Source: Opitutia bacterium UBA4506
Lineage (GTDB): Bacteria > Verrucomicrobiota > Verrucomicrobiia > Opitutales > Puniceicoccaceae
Assembly: GCA_002388665.1 (NCBI GenBank)
Contig: DGMY01000043.1
Coordinates: 62,001-126,000 of the forward strand
Length of the DNA: 64,000 nucleotides
Reading direction: 5' to 3'
In this document: one piece after another, positions 9,598 through 17,920 of the stretch
Layout of the letters: the number at the start of each line of letters is the position of its first letter
How positions within the stretch are numbered: position 1 is the stretch's first letter
Notes under the pieces: model-generated
What the model saw: only the letters and a program-made list of their open reading frames with translations
Databases searched by the model: none
What the model was told of the DNA's origin: nothing
Program-made: the position numbers and the translations under genes

Positions 9598-10368
9598 CTA
9601 CAGTAGAGAGGCCGCATCCGGATCCAAATGGAGCCGGGCTTTCGGATGCTTTCGCAGAACACTTGCGGGACAAGCTGTAGAGACCGGACCATACAGTGTG
9701 TCTTTTACCGCACGGGCTTTCGTCTTTGCGGGGACAACTCCACTGAGTATCTCCGATCCCAGAAAGACAGGTAGGGTTAGAGTAATTGCCTGCGACGGGA
9801 CCGCCTCTAAATCAGGAAAACAACCGTCGTTCACTTGCTGCTGACGGCAAACCTGATCGAGATCGACCACCTTGGCATAGATCGGATCCTCGAAATCCGC
9901 GACTGGCGGATCGTTAAACGCCAGATGCCCATTCTCCCCGATCCCAAAAAAGACGATATCTACCGGCCGTTCGCTTAGCAACTGATGAAGGCGCTCACAC
10001 TCCTGCAATGGATCCTCCGCCTCGCCCCGGATCGGATGGAAAGCGAACAACTTCACTTTCCCCGCAAAATGGTCCATCTGATATTTTCGAAAACTCTGAG
10101 GATGATCCCCTGCCAGCCCGATGTACTCGTCCATGTGAAACACCTCTACCCGGCTCCAATCAACTTGCTCCAGTAAAAGGTGTCGGTAAAACTCATCCTG
10201 AGAAGGAGCACTACCAACCACAATACGGACAACTTCCTTTTCGCTGAGCAATCGATTCAATTGCTCTCCAGCATAGATGGCTGCTTCCGCACCCATAATT
10301 TCCCGATCCGGGAAAACAAAAACGCTTAGCTGACCTGCTATAAAAGATTGGACGATATTCTGTGACAT
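9598..10368 (-). CDS. nagB: glucosamine-6-phosphate deaminase
   Basis: A 256-residue protein starting at MSQNIVQSF; the open frame extends further upstream but that part overlaps nagA and is not conserved-looking. It converts glucosamine 6-phosphate to fructose 6-phosphate and ammonium. Visible motifs are FHMDEYIGL (catalytic Asp-Glu region, residues 78-85) and FGIGENGHLAFNDPP (141-155), the classic family signature. It lies 22 bases downstream of nagA on the same strand, forming an aminosugar catabolic pair. The cytoplasmic enzyme would feed N-acetylglucosamine-derived carbon into glycolysis. Confidence 0.9.
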   Translation of the reverse strand: MSQNIVQSFIAGQLSVFVFPDREIMGAEAAIYAGEQLNRLLSEKEVVRIVVGSAPSQDEFYRHLLLEQVDWSRVEVFHMDEYIGLAGDHPQSFRKYQMDHFAGKVKLFAFHPIRGEAEDPLQECERLHQLLSERPVDIVFFGIGENGHLAFNDPPVADFEDPIYAKVVDLDQVCRQQQVNDGCFPDLEAVPSQAITLTLPVFLGSEILSGVVPAKTKARAVKDTLYGPVSTACPASVLRKHPKARLHLDPDAASLL

Positions 10369-10390
10369 AAGAGGATGGATGAAACCAAAA

Positions 10391-11350
10391 TTAGATGAGC
10401 CCGAAATGATCTGCTGCACAGGACGAACAAAGAGTGACAGCCTCTTCTGACGAGACACCAAGCCACTCAGCGATATGAATCACTCCGCGATCCAAAGTAA
10501 GAGAGGATCCGGCAAACCGGCTATCCCCTGGGAGATGGACTATTCCGTCCTCACCCACTTCCAGATCAATATCAGCCAGAGTAAATCGACCGGGCGGCGC
10601 ACCGGCAGCCGCCATACAATCAGTTGTGAAAAATGTTTTTCCAGGAGCCTTCGTTCGGAAAAAATTCCGGAGAACGAAAGGGGGAAGATGAACACCATCG
10701 GGGATCAAGCAGGCGATCAATTCATCTCTGGAGAGCAAGCGCTGAATCACATTGTCATGGCGATGCAACAGACTCGGCACCGCGTTTCCCAGATGAGTCG
10801 CCAAGGTAGCCCCCGCACTGATGGCATCATCAATATCCCGCTCTCCGGCATTTGTATGACCCAAACCCACACGGATTCCCTGCCCTGTTATCAGCTCGAT
10901 CATCGGAATGGCGTCCTTCACCTCAGGAGCCAATGTGATCAATTTGATCCGACCGCCCGAGGCTTCCCAGAGTCTCCATAAGTCCGACTCTTTGGGACGG
11001 CATACCTTATCCAATGGATGCGCACCATTGTATCCTTCCTCCGAAGAGATCCAGGGGCCTTCCAAATGGTAGCCTACAATCGTCTTGGCTAGATCTGGAT
11101 CTCGTGAACAATTCGCTTCCAGCGCCTCCAGCTTCCGGCACATTTCATCAATTGTATCCGTAACCAGAGTCAGAAAAATTCTCTGCATGCGATGCCACCG
11201 AAGCCTGCTTACTGCATGCTGTAGTTCAGATAACTCCAAGTTCCGGGACTGAAAATCAACCCCCGCAAATCCATTCACCTGGAAATCAAAAAGAGAGACC
11301 TCTGGAGAAAGTTCGACCCTTGCGATCCGCTCACTACTCCGATCACCCAT
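10391..11350 (-). CDS. nagA: N-acetylglucosamine-6-phosphate deacetylase (short form)
   Basis: A 319-residue amidohydrolase removing acetate from N-acetylglucosamine 6-phosphate. Motifs in order: DFQVNGFAGVDF (residues 22-33), GYHLEGPWISSEEGYNGAHP (93-112, with the metal-binding Glu), VGLGHTNAGE, ATHLGNAV, LIPDGVHLPP and FFTTDCMAAAGA with the catalytic Asp. Usual NagA proteins are about 380 residues; this one lacks most of the N-terminal small beta domain and begins almost directly at the barrel. All barrel motifs are intact, so it is probably active. It is first in the nagA-nagB operon and divergent from the M81 peptidase gene, with a palindrome between them. Confidence 0.87.
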   Translation of the reverse strand: MGDRSSERIARVELSPEVSLFDFQVNGFAGVDFQSRNLELSELQHAVSRLRWHRMQRIFLTLVTDTIDEMCRKLEALEANCSRDPDLAKTIVGYHLEGPWISSEEGYNGAHPLDKVCRPKESDLWRLWEASGGRIKLITLAPEVKDAIPMIELITGQGIRVGLGHTNAGERDIDDAISAGATLATHLGNAVPSLLHRHDNVIQRLLSRDELIACLIPDGVHLPPFVLRNFFRTKAPGKTFFTTDCMAAAGAPPGRFTLADIDLEVGEDGIVHLPGDSRFAGSSLTLDRGVIHIAEWLGVSSEEAVTLCSSCAADHFGLI

Positions 11351-11430
11351 AGTTTACCCAACCTCTTGCCCAGTTATTGTCATTCGAAAACCAATTTAAT
11401 CGCGCTCTCCTGAACGAAGCAATCCCAAAT

Positions 11431-11446
11431 ATGAATACCTATACAT
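11431..11446. promoter_or_regulatory. palindromic operator candidate between nagA and the M81 gene
   Basis: ATGAATACCTATACAT: arms ATGAATA and TATACAT around CC, 6 of 7 arm positions complementary. It lies in the 189-base divergent gap, about 80 bases from the nagA start and 94 from the M81 start, so one regulator could control both. The element at 14013-14028 has the same two arms in swapped order with the same CC centre. Confidence 0.55.
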
Positions 11447-11539
11447 TTCAATTGACCTTCTTTCTCTTGCATCAATGATGATCCTCCGTGCTCGGGGTCA
11501 AAAAGGTCCTCGATTCCTTCCAGTTGAACGCAGGAAACC

Positions 11540-13021
11540 ATGAACCAGAAACCACGAATTCTCCTTGCAGGCCTTATCTACGAAACGAATACCTTTGTGG
11601 AGATCCCCGGTACTATCGACAATTTTCGATGGAAGTACGGAAACGAAATGCTCACGGGAGGGCCGGACTCGCCCCTAGCGAAAGTGGTCACTTTTGCGGA
11701 GAGCGCGGGATGGGAACTGATTCCCACAGTAGACGCACGCGCGACCGCCGGAGGGATGACAGACAACGCTGTCTTTGAGGCCTTTTGGAAAGAGTTCCAG
11801 GAAAGGACAGAGAAGGCACTAAAAGAAGCCCCAATCGACGGCATTCTTCTAATTTTGCATGGAGCGATGGTCACAAGCTCCTACGAGGACGCCGAAGGAG
11901 AACTTCTTCGCAGGGTCCGTTCGATCAATGGATGCGGGCAGATTCCCCTGCATGCCTCATTGGACTTACACGGCAATTTCACGGAGAATATGGCCCGCTT
12001 AGCTGACGGTTGGATTACCTATCTCGAGAATCCACATACGGATGCTCTGGAGACAACAGTCCGCTCGGCAAAGATGCTGGAACGACATCTAACCGAAGGG
12101 CTAAAGCCAAAGGTCTTTTGGAAGCAAACCGACATGCTATGGCCGGCCATCGGCACCGCCACCAATGAGGAGCCGATGCAATCATTGGAACTCCTCGCCC
12201 GACAGTTGGAAAAGAACCATCCATCGTTCCTCTCGGTCAATGTAATGGCCGGATTCGCTCATGCAGATATCCGAGATGCCGGAGTTTCTTTTCACATCAC
12301 CTCAACCGGACCGGAGGAAGAGGCAAACGAAGCGCTCAACCAGTTGGATGCCCTCGCTCGCTCCAAGAAGGAATTCGCCCACCCTACTGAATGGGAACTG
12401 GACGAGGCCATCGCTCGCGCCGCTCAGGGGCCATTCCCTGCCCTCCTGGTTGAACCGGCCGACAATATCGGAGGTGGAACTCCCGGCGATAACACCGAAG
12501 TGATCCAAGCCATGTACGAAGCTAACATCCCAAATAGCGCTGCGGTCCTAAATGACCCGACAGCAGTGGCAGAGCTTTTTGACAAACCACTGGGCTACCG
12601 GGACCGAATGTCCTTTGGCGGACGAGGATATAGCCAAGGAAACGGCGCCCTCTCGCTCGACTTCGAACTAATTCGAAAAAGCGACGGCATATTCACCTTG
12701 GAAGACCCCCATAGTCACATGGCGGGAAACACTGGAAGTGTAGTCAAAATGGGCCCCTGCGTACTCGTACAATCCGGTTGCCTCACCCTACTCCTCACTT
12801 CAATAAAAACCGCCCCTTTCGATCTCGGACAATGGCGAAGCCAGGGTTGCGATCCCAGCACCTTCTCACTCGTGAACATCAAAGCTGCAGTCGCTCACCG
12901 CCAAGGATGGAAGCCTGTGGAAAAAGCCAGCTACACCATCAGTGTTCCGGGACCCTGCGCAAGTGACTTGCGGCGCCTCCCCTTCCGAAACGTCAGACGC
13001 CCCATCCATCCACTGGACTAA
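11540..13021 (+). CDS. M81 family metallopeptidase (MlrC-like)
   Basis: A 493-residue protein of the M81/MlrC family, named after the microcystin-degradation enzyme MlrC. It begins RILLAGLIYETNTF, the usual family start. SLDLHGNFTENM (Asp142, His144) and ENPHTD (His166) carry the expected zinc ligands. VEPADNIGGGTPGDNTE and a C-terminal segment beginning TGSVVKMGP fit the second domain. No signal peptide, so cytoplasmic. Most members outside toxin degraders have unknown substrates and are thought to cleave small amide or peptide bonds. It is divergent from nagA, so a link to aminosugar or peptidoglycan-derived amides is possible but unproven. Confidence 0.85.
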   Translation: MNQKPRILLAGLIYETNTFVEIPGTIDNFRWKYGNEMLTGGPDSPLAKVVTFAESAGWELIPTVDARATAGGMTDNAVFEAFWKEFQERTEKALKEAPIDGILLILHGAMVTSSYEDAEGELLRRVRSINGCGQIPLHASLDLHGNFTENMARLADGWITYLENPHTDALETTVRSAKMLERHLTEGLKPKVFWKQTDMLWPAIGTATNEEPMQSLELLARQLEKNHPSFLSVNVMAGFAHADIRDAGVSFHITSTGPEEEANEALNQLDALARSKKEFAHPTEWELDEAIARAAQGPFPALLVEPADNIGGGTPGDNTEVIQAMYEANIPNSAAVLNDPTAVAELFDKPLGYRDRMSFGGRGYSQGNGALSLDFELIRKSDGIFTLEDPHSHMAGNTGSVVKMGPCVLVQSGCLTLLLTSIKTAPFDLGQWRSQGCDPSTFSLVNIKAAVAHRQGWKPVEKASYTISVPGPCASDLRRLPFRNVRRPIHPLD

Positions 13022-13090
13022 GAGGAAGATAGAAACTGCGGTCAGCTAAATGTCTGACCCGAAACCCGCGGCTGAAAGCCAGTCAGCATC

Positions 13091-13978
13091 CTAGCGAATG
13101 ACGGACGCACCATCCTGGTTCCTGTTCAAAAGCTTCGCTACCATTTCACTCGATTGTTCGGTACGCTTTGATAGTAGCTGCCTTTCGTTCTCGCGGTAGG
13201 CAAAGCCAGAATCAACCGGCAACACACAGCCGTTGACCATCCGGGCCTCTGGGGAAGATAGAAATCGAACCGCGTTCCCTACGTCCTCAGGACGACCAAC
13301 CAGGGGAATCTCTCCCTCGCCGACAACATCCGCCAAATGAACCTTCATCACTTCCTCGTAAATCTTCTGGGACTCCTCCGGCGGGAGGTCCTTCAAATGC
13401 TCTCGAAGAAACGCACCACCCCGAACACATCCCACACGAATCGCATTCACCCGGACGCCCTGCTTTATTAAATCGTGCGCAAGAAATTCTGTCTGCTTTT
13501 CCAATGCTGACTTGGACACACCGTAGAGGGTTGAATTCGGTTTCGGCATCTCAGCTAATACCGAGGAGATCATCACCACTGATCCACTATTTTTTTGCAA
13601 TGAAGGTAGAGCCGCCTGAGTGAGAAAAAAGGGCGCCAGCAAATTCACTGAAATCAAACGCTCATAGTCGGATCGTTTGACGTTTCCAATTCCATCAAAA
13701 AGCTGCCCCACAGCCGCATTGTTTACCAACAATGAAAGAGACCCCAATCGCTCTTCCACTTCAGCAACCAGACATTCGACACTGGGCCCATCACTGAGGT
13801 CTGCCTCAAAAAAATCGTCCGCATCCACAGGCCCCCGGTACCGAGCGGTTTGCTCAAACTCTTCCAACGTTCGATCTGCTGCGGCGACGATCCAACCCGC
13901 TTTCCTCAATGTCGAGCAGATGCCTGGCCCGATAATGCCGGACGCTCCTGTAACTAAGGCGACTTTTTTATTTTCCAT
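13091..13978 (-). CDS. SDR family NAD(P)-dependent oxidoreductase
   Basis: A 295-residue short-chain dehydrogenase. TGASGIIGPG (residues 10-19) is the cofactor-binding turn, NNAAV the structural motif, and the catalytic set is Ser138/139 with Tyr152 and Lys156 (YGVSK). The C-terminal VLPVDSGFAY is typical of classical SDRs, then about 35 extra residues follow. An acidic residue after the second strand (AADRT) hints at NAD preference. Substrate unknown; the sugar-rich setting suggests a sugar or sugar acid. The palindrome at 14013 lies 35 bases upstream of the start. Confidence 0.85.
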   Translation of the reverse strand: MENKKVALVTGASGIIGPGICSTLRKAGWIVAAADRTLEEFEQTARYRGPVDADDFFEADLSDGPSVECLVAEVEERLGSLSLLVNNAAVGQLFDGIGNVKRSDYERLISVNLLAPFFLTQAALPSLQKNSGSVVMISSVLAEMPKPNSTLYGVSKSALEKQTEFLAHDLIKQGVRVNAIRVGCVRGGAFLREHLKDLPPEESQKIYEEVMKVHLADVVGEGEIPLVGRPEDVGNAVRFLSSPEARMVNGCVLPVDSGFAYRENERQLLSKRTEQSSEMVAKLLNRNQDGASVIR

Positions 13979-14012
13979 AGAATCTTAAGCGGGAAGTGAA
14001 ATTCAATAAATC

Positions 14013-14028
14013 ATGTATACCTATTCAT
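14013..14028. promoter_or_regulatory. palindromic operator candidate upstream of SDR gene
   Basis: ATGTATACCTATTCAT, with arms ATGTATA and TATTCAT around CC. It is the same motif as at 11431-11446 read with the arms exchanged, and lies 35 bases upstream of the SDR start, within promoter range. This suggests co-regulation with nagA and the M81 gene. Confidence 0.55.
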
Positions 14029-14456
14029 AAGACTGCTGTCACGTTCCATTTCAGATTATTTCCGACGGTAGAATTCTGAGCGCTCATGAGAACAACCACC
14101 GATTCTCCCCAAAGAACTTCAGCAATCCCACGGAGTCCCGCAGTCGATTCGCCGCCTCAACGCGAATACAATGAGCGTATTAGTCGACCGAAACATCTCC
14201 GGCCACTCATCCGCCAAAGACTATCGGGGTCCGCAATGTCCATCGCGTCTCATTCTTCGACGAATTGAATTCAGGCCACCGTTCTCGCCGGTGTGGGTTC
14301 TACCCTCTTCGTCGAGAAGTGAATCAGAAGGGTCTATCGACGCACTGGTCGCCAATCGAATCTGCAATGCAACGGAATAGCTCCGCGATTCAAGTGATGA
14401 GGAGCTCCCCCTCCGAGCGGTCGCGAGAATCCAACGACTCCGCGCCTCGCGCACCC
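14029..14456. other. intergenic region, no gene recognised
   Basis: About 430 bases between the SDR promoter region and the end of the minus-strand unknown gene. Open frames here are short, overlap each other and show no protein-like pattern. No hairpin with a T tract was found. Confidence 0.4.
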
Positions 14457-15473
14457 TCAGTCCAGATTGATCCCGACGTCAACGTCACCTCGCTCGGGAA
14501 TGCAACCGTCAGCCCGCAACTGTTCAACCAACTCGGGCTCCAGAATCAAGTTCTTCATCCGCAGCTGGGTTACAGCCTTTTGCACAACTTCCAGATACCC
14601 TTTCAACACCGGAAGGGTTTCGGAGGAAGGCTTGGTCAAGAGCGTGCGGAACTCATCGAGGATGGACTCTCGAATGCCAGACGGTGTCGTGGGCCGATAC
14701 TCCAACGGAAACGCTTCATAGAGATTACTACCGCAGGATTCTTCAACCAATCGACGAAACGGTTCTGGTAACGAACGATTCATCCACTGCTCATTTTCCA
14801 GGAGATCAGAGCAACGGGTCATTCCTTCATTCAGGTCTTTGCTAAAAGTTCGACCTTGCGCCTGCAAGAGATCTATCCGCCCGCTGCAGTGAACCGCAAA
14901 AAATGGAGCGACTGGAAACGCCATCGGAAAGACGAGGTTTGGATAAAGCCGCACCCGAAGGTACCGCTCCGAAACCTCTGCAAATTGTGACCAACTTTCG
15001 ACGTTCTCGTAGTCCAGTTCCGCAATGGGAGCCCACTCGATCTTTGGCTTAGTGACGACCACCGTGTCGTTTGCCGGATCGAGGTAGAGATTTCCCAACT
15101 GAATGGCGTTCTGAAAATACTGGGCCCGAAGAAAGATGAAGACCTTCCGCAGGACCAAGCCCTTCCCGACGAGTTCCTGGAAGAATGGATCCGCCACCAT
15201 TCGAGCAACGACGCGGTCACGGATCTCACGACAAAATCCAAACGGGTACCGGGCCAATGAAAGGAAACCATACTCTCCCCGATCCCGTTGATTTCGAACC
15301 GCTTCGACCTTCGGCTGAAAACCGGCATCCACTGCGGCCCGAAGCTCCTTGAGCCGCTGCAACACCTCGTCCATTCTCGGAAGGACTTCTTCGGCGGTCA
15401 GTCTTTCCTGATCGCGGGTCGCCCGCAAATCATAGGCATAGGCGTCCCCTACCAGCTTTTCTGTCTGAATCAC
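14457..15473 (-). CDS. hypothetical protein of unknown family
   Basis: A 338-residue soluble protein with a GTG start only 9 bases downstream of the PEP-CTERM gene, so probably in the same transcript. No signal peptide or membrane segment. It is mostly helical with charged stretches; recognisable phrases include LARYPFGFCREIRDRV near residue 80, and a central beta-like stretch beginning LYLDPANDTVVVTKPKIEW. I do not recognise the family. Coding potential is supported by the long uninterrupted frame and even codon use. No catalytic motif stands out. Confidence 0.55.
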   Translation of the reverse strand: MIQTEKLVGDAYAYDLRATRDQERLTAEEVLPRMDEVLQRLKELRAAVDAGFQPKVEAVRNQRDRGEYGFLSLARYPFGFCREIRDRVVARMVADPFFQELVGKGLVLRKVFIFLRAQYFQNAIQLGNLYLDPANDTVVVTKPKIEWAPIAELDYENVESWSQFAEVSERYLRVRLYPNLVFPMAFPVAPFFAVHCSGRIDLLQAQGRTFSKDLNEGMTRCSDLLENEQWMNRSLPEPFRRLVEESCGSNLYEAFPLEYRPTTPSGIRESILDEFRTLLTKPSSETLPVLKGYLEVVQKAVTQLRMKNLILEPELVEQLRADGCIPERGDVDVGINLD

Positions 15474-15482
15474 GCAGGCAGG

Positions 15483-16040
15483 CTATTCGCGGCTACGCCC
15501 CCCACGAGAACGCCTCATCCCCAATAGGACCGTCGCCAACAACCCGGCACCCAGGGCGGCATCCTGCGGCTCGGGTATCGCTCCCGCCGAAATGCCTTGA
15601 TTCGGAGTCGATTCCCAAGCAGCCGAGACCACCAGATCAGGACCCGAACTCGGAAGGCTCATCGACAACCAGCCGTAATGGACTTGACCGGAGCGCGAAA
15701 ACTCCAAGCCAACCAGCAAATTCGTTCCGGCCGAAAAGTCCCAATAAGATCCATATGAACCCCAGTCCTCTGACGCATTCACCACAGCGCCATCGGGTAG
15801 GTCGATGAGATTATAGGTGTCTGCGTTGATCACGACTCGGCTAGTCCCATCGTATGACTCCACATTTTCCGAGTAGCCGTTGATCAAGAAGTCGTAGGTT
15901 CCATTGCCATCAATGTCCAACTCCACGTACGAATCGGTGATCGCCAAGTTCGATATCGGAGATATCACTACCGCTCCCTCCGCTTGCAGTGCCGTCACAG
16001 ATGCAGCCACCGCCGCTAGTGTCCCAAATGAATTTTTCAT
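15483..16040 (-). CDS. PEP-CTERM sorting-domain protein
   Basis: A 185-residue exported protein from the ATG at 16040; an upstream ATG at 16145 would prepend 35 non-signal residues. N-terminal signal MKNSFGTLAAVAASVTALQA, then a short beta domain with YVELDIDGNGTYDFLING, a calcium-loop-like D-x-D-G-N-G-x-Y-D sequence. The C-terminus is IPEPQ followed by a hydrophobic stretch and MRRSRGGR, the PEP-CTERM signal removed by exosortase and linked to extracellular polysaccharide export in Verrucomicrobiota. Function of the mature domain is unknown. Confidence 0.8.
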   Translation of the reverse strand: MKNSFGTLAAVAASVTALQAEGAVVISPISNLAITDSYVELDIDGNGTYDFLINGYSENVESYDGTSRVVINADTYNLIDLPDGAVVNASEDWGSYGSYWDFSAGTNLLVGLEFSRSGQVHYGWLSMSLPSSGPDLVVSAAWESTPNQGISAGAIPEPQDAALGAGLLATVLLGMRRSRGGRSRE

Positions 16041-16303
16041 AGCCTTTTCTAATTTGAGTTCTCGTTGTAAATTCCTGCTTAACAGAATTTTCATCCAACA
16101 ACAGGGTCGCAAGAAAAACCTCCCCTTCGAATTTACCGAATCCACTTTTTACCGATTTGTTACCCCACACCAACGGTCGACTTCGCCCGAGTCCCGACTC
16201 CCTCAAGTGCGACATGGGAGCTTTCACACGCTGGTGTCTCCCGTTCGGAATAGTGCACAATTCCACGCTCAATAGATCCTACAGACTGGGCGGCAACAGC
16301 CGG

Positions 16304-16317
16304 TTTATTTGTATAAA
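16304..16317 (+). promoter_or_regulatory. 14-bp palindrome, LacI-type operator candidate (site 1)
   Basis: TTTATTTGTATAAA, arms TTTATT and TATAAA around TG. It is 162 bases upstream of the oxidoreductase start at 16480, in a 440-base gap without other recognisable content. It is one of nine matches to YTTATW-NN-WATAAR in the window. Confidence 0.6.
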
Positions 16318-16479
16318 TTTCATACCCATTGTTGGGACTATCCTTTGAGAGGTATTCTCGGGGCTATTCGAATTTTCGCGCTGCGGCACCGATATGTAGA
16401 TCCTCTTCGTCTATGGCATCCGGCTCAACAAAACCCGTCATCAATCACGACATCTCCGGAACGCTTCGCTACAACAATA

Positions 16480-17721
16480 ATGAAAAAAGTAGTTACTATT
16501 GGCGTATCCGGATTTGCTTCTGTTCACTTCCGCGATCTGAAGCGGCAACACTCTTACGGAAACATCTCGATCGTAGCGGCCACCGTAATCAATCAGGAAG
16601 AGGAATTAGAAAGGTGCGCCTGGCTCACGGAGCATGGGTGTCAGCTTTTCACCGATTTTCAGGAAATGTTGGCAGAGTACAGGAATCGGGCAGACGTTTG
16701 CATCATTCCGACCGGAATTCATTGGCACCTGCCGATGACCGAAGCAGCCTTAAAAGCTGGAATGAACGTGTTGTTGGAGAAACCGGCGGCGGCTACGATC
16801 CAAGAGGTGCTCTACATGAAACAACTGGAGCTGGAAGCCGAGAAGCGTGTCTACATCGGCTATCAACACATGTATTCCGACCAAGTCTGGAGAGCGAAAG
16901 CCGACATTTTAGCGGACAAAATTGGCAAGATAAGGGTGCTCAAATCGTGCGGAATCTGGCCGCGCTCCGCGGCATACTTCAACCGGAACGATTGGGCTGG
17001 CAAACTTCGCAACCAGGACCGCTGGATTCTGGACAGCCCGTTCAATAACGCTTTCGCCCACTGGCTCAACTTACTGTGCTTCCTCTCAGGGCCAAGCCTT
17101 GTGGAAAGTGCATCGCCCAAGGAGATCCAAGCTGAACTCTACCGGGCCAATGATATCGAGAGCGCGGACACCGCCTGCATGCGCATTCTTACCGATACGG
17201 GTATCACCCTATTGCTGTATCTCACCCATGCCAGCACCAAGAAGGTGGAGCCCAGCTTGGAAGTGCTGGGTGAACACGGACAGATCACGATTCAAGAGTT
17301 CCCGCCCCAAAAGAAGAGAAACGACGTCAACTACTACATCATCGCCAAAGAGAAAGAAAACGAGCTGCGCGATCAGATGTACGAGACCATACTGGAACGA
17401 TCCCAATCAATTGGGTGCTCACTGGAAAATGCCAGTAAACAAACCATCTGCACAAACGGGGCCCATGAATCATCTCCCATAAATCCCATCCCAAAAGAGT
17501 GCCTGAAGAAAGTGGCTACCGCGGACGATTACTTCGTATACATCAACGACATCGATGAGATCATTCGCGATGCCCATAAAAATGAACAGCTCTTTTCAGA
17601 AATGGACACCGTGAGCTGGGCTAAACCTGGGAACAAAGTCTCCCTCTCGGATTACTCCAGCTTTACGGACCTCTGTGAGGCAAATCCTCCACTAAAGTCA
17701 AAATCCCTTCGGGTATACTAA
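16480..17721 (+). CDS. Gfo/Idh/MocA family oxidoreductase
   Basis: About 413 residues from the ATG at 16480; the longer open frame from 16309 overlaps the operator candidate and adds unlikely sequence. The N-terminal Rossmann fold begins KKVVTIGVSGFASVHF, where the usual G-x-G-x-x-G is G-x-S-G-x-A. IIPTGIHWHLPMTEAALKAG and LLEKPAAAT carry the EKP motif at the active site, then IGYQHMYS. Family members oxidise or reduce sugars using NAD(P). The final 70 residues are longer than usual. The LacI-family gene follows 199 bases later and both have the same palindrome upstream. Confidence 0.85.
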   Translation: MKKVVTIGVSGFASVHFRDLKRQHSYGNISIVAATVINQEEELERCAWLTEHGCQLFTDFQEMLAEYRNRADVCIIPTGIHWHLPMTEAALKAGMNVLLEKPAAATIQEVLYMKQLELEAEKRVYIGYQHMYSDQVWRAKADILADKIGKIRVLKSCGIWPRSAAYFNRNDWAGKLRNQDRWILDSPFNNAFAHWLNLLCFLSGPSLVESASPKEIQAELYRANDIESADTACMRILTDTGITLLLYLTHASTKKVEPSLEVLGEHGQITIQEFPPQKKRNDVNYYIIAKEKENELRDQMYETILERSQSIGCSLENASKQTICTNGAHESSPINPIPKECLKKVATADDYFVYINDIDEIIRDAHKNEQLFSEMDTVSWAKPGNKVSLSDYSSFTDLCEANPPLKSKSLRVY

Positions 17722-17772
17722 TCCGAACTGTCACCAAAAATTGAGTGGCTATGTGAACATAATAAGCCTTTA

Positions 17773-17786
17773 CTTATATGTATAAG
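17773..17786 (+). promoter_or_regulatory. 14-bp perfect palindrome upstream of LacI-family gene (site 2)
   Basis: CTTATATGTATAAG: perfect 6-base arms around TG, 134 bases upstream of the regulator start. A further ATAAG half-site lies immediately to the left (17762-17766) and forms an alternative inverted pair with the left arm. The placement suggests autoregulation. Confidence 0.65.
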
Positions 17787-17920
17787 CCCTTGATCCATTG
17801 AAGTCCTAACCGCATCAAGATCTGATGCAATCAAGCAGAATTCTCAACGCGCACTCCCCGACCGAAAGCGCATAGGTCTAGCTACCCACCCGCACTCGAT
17901 TTACATCCCCCACCCCACTG

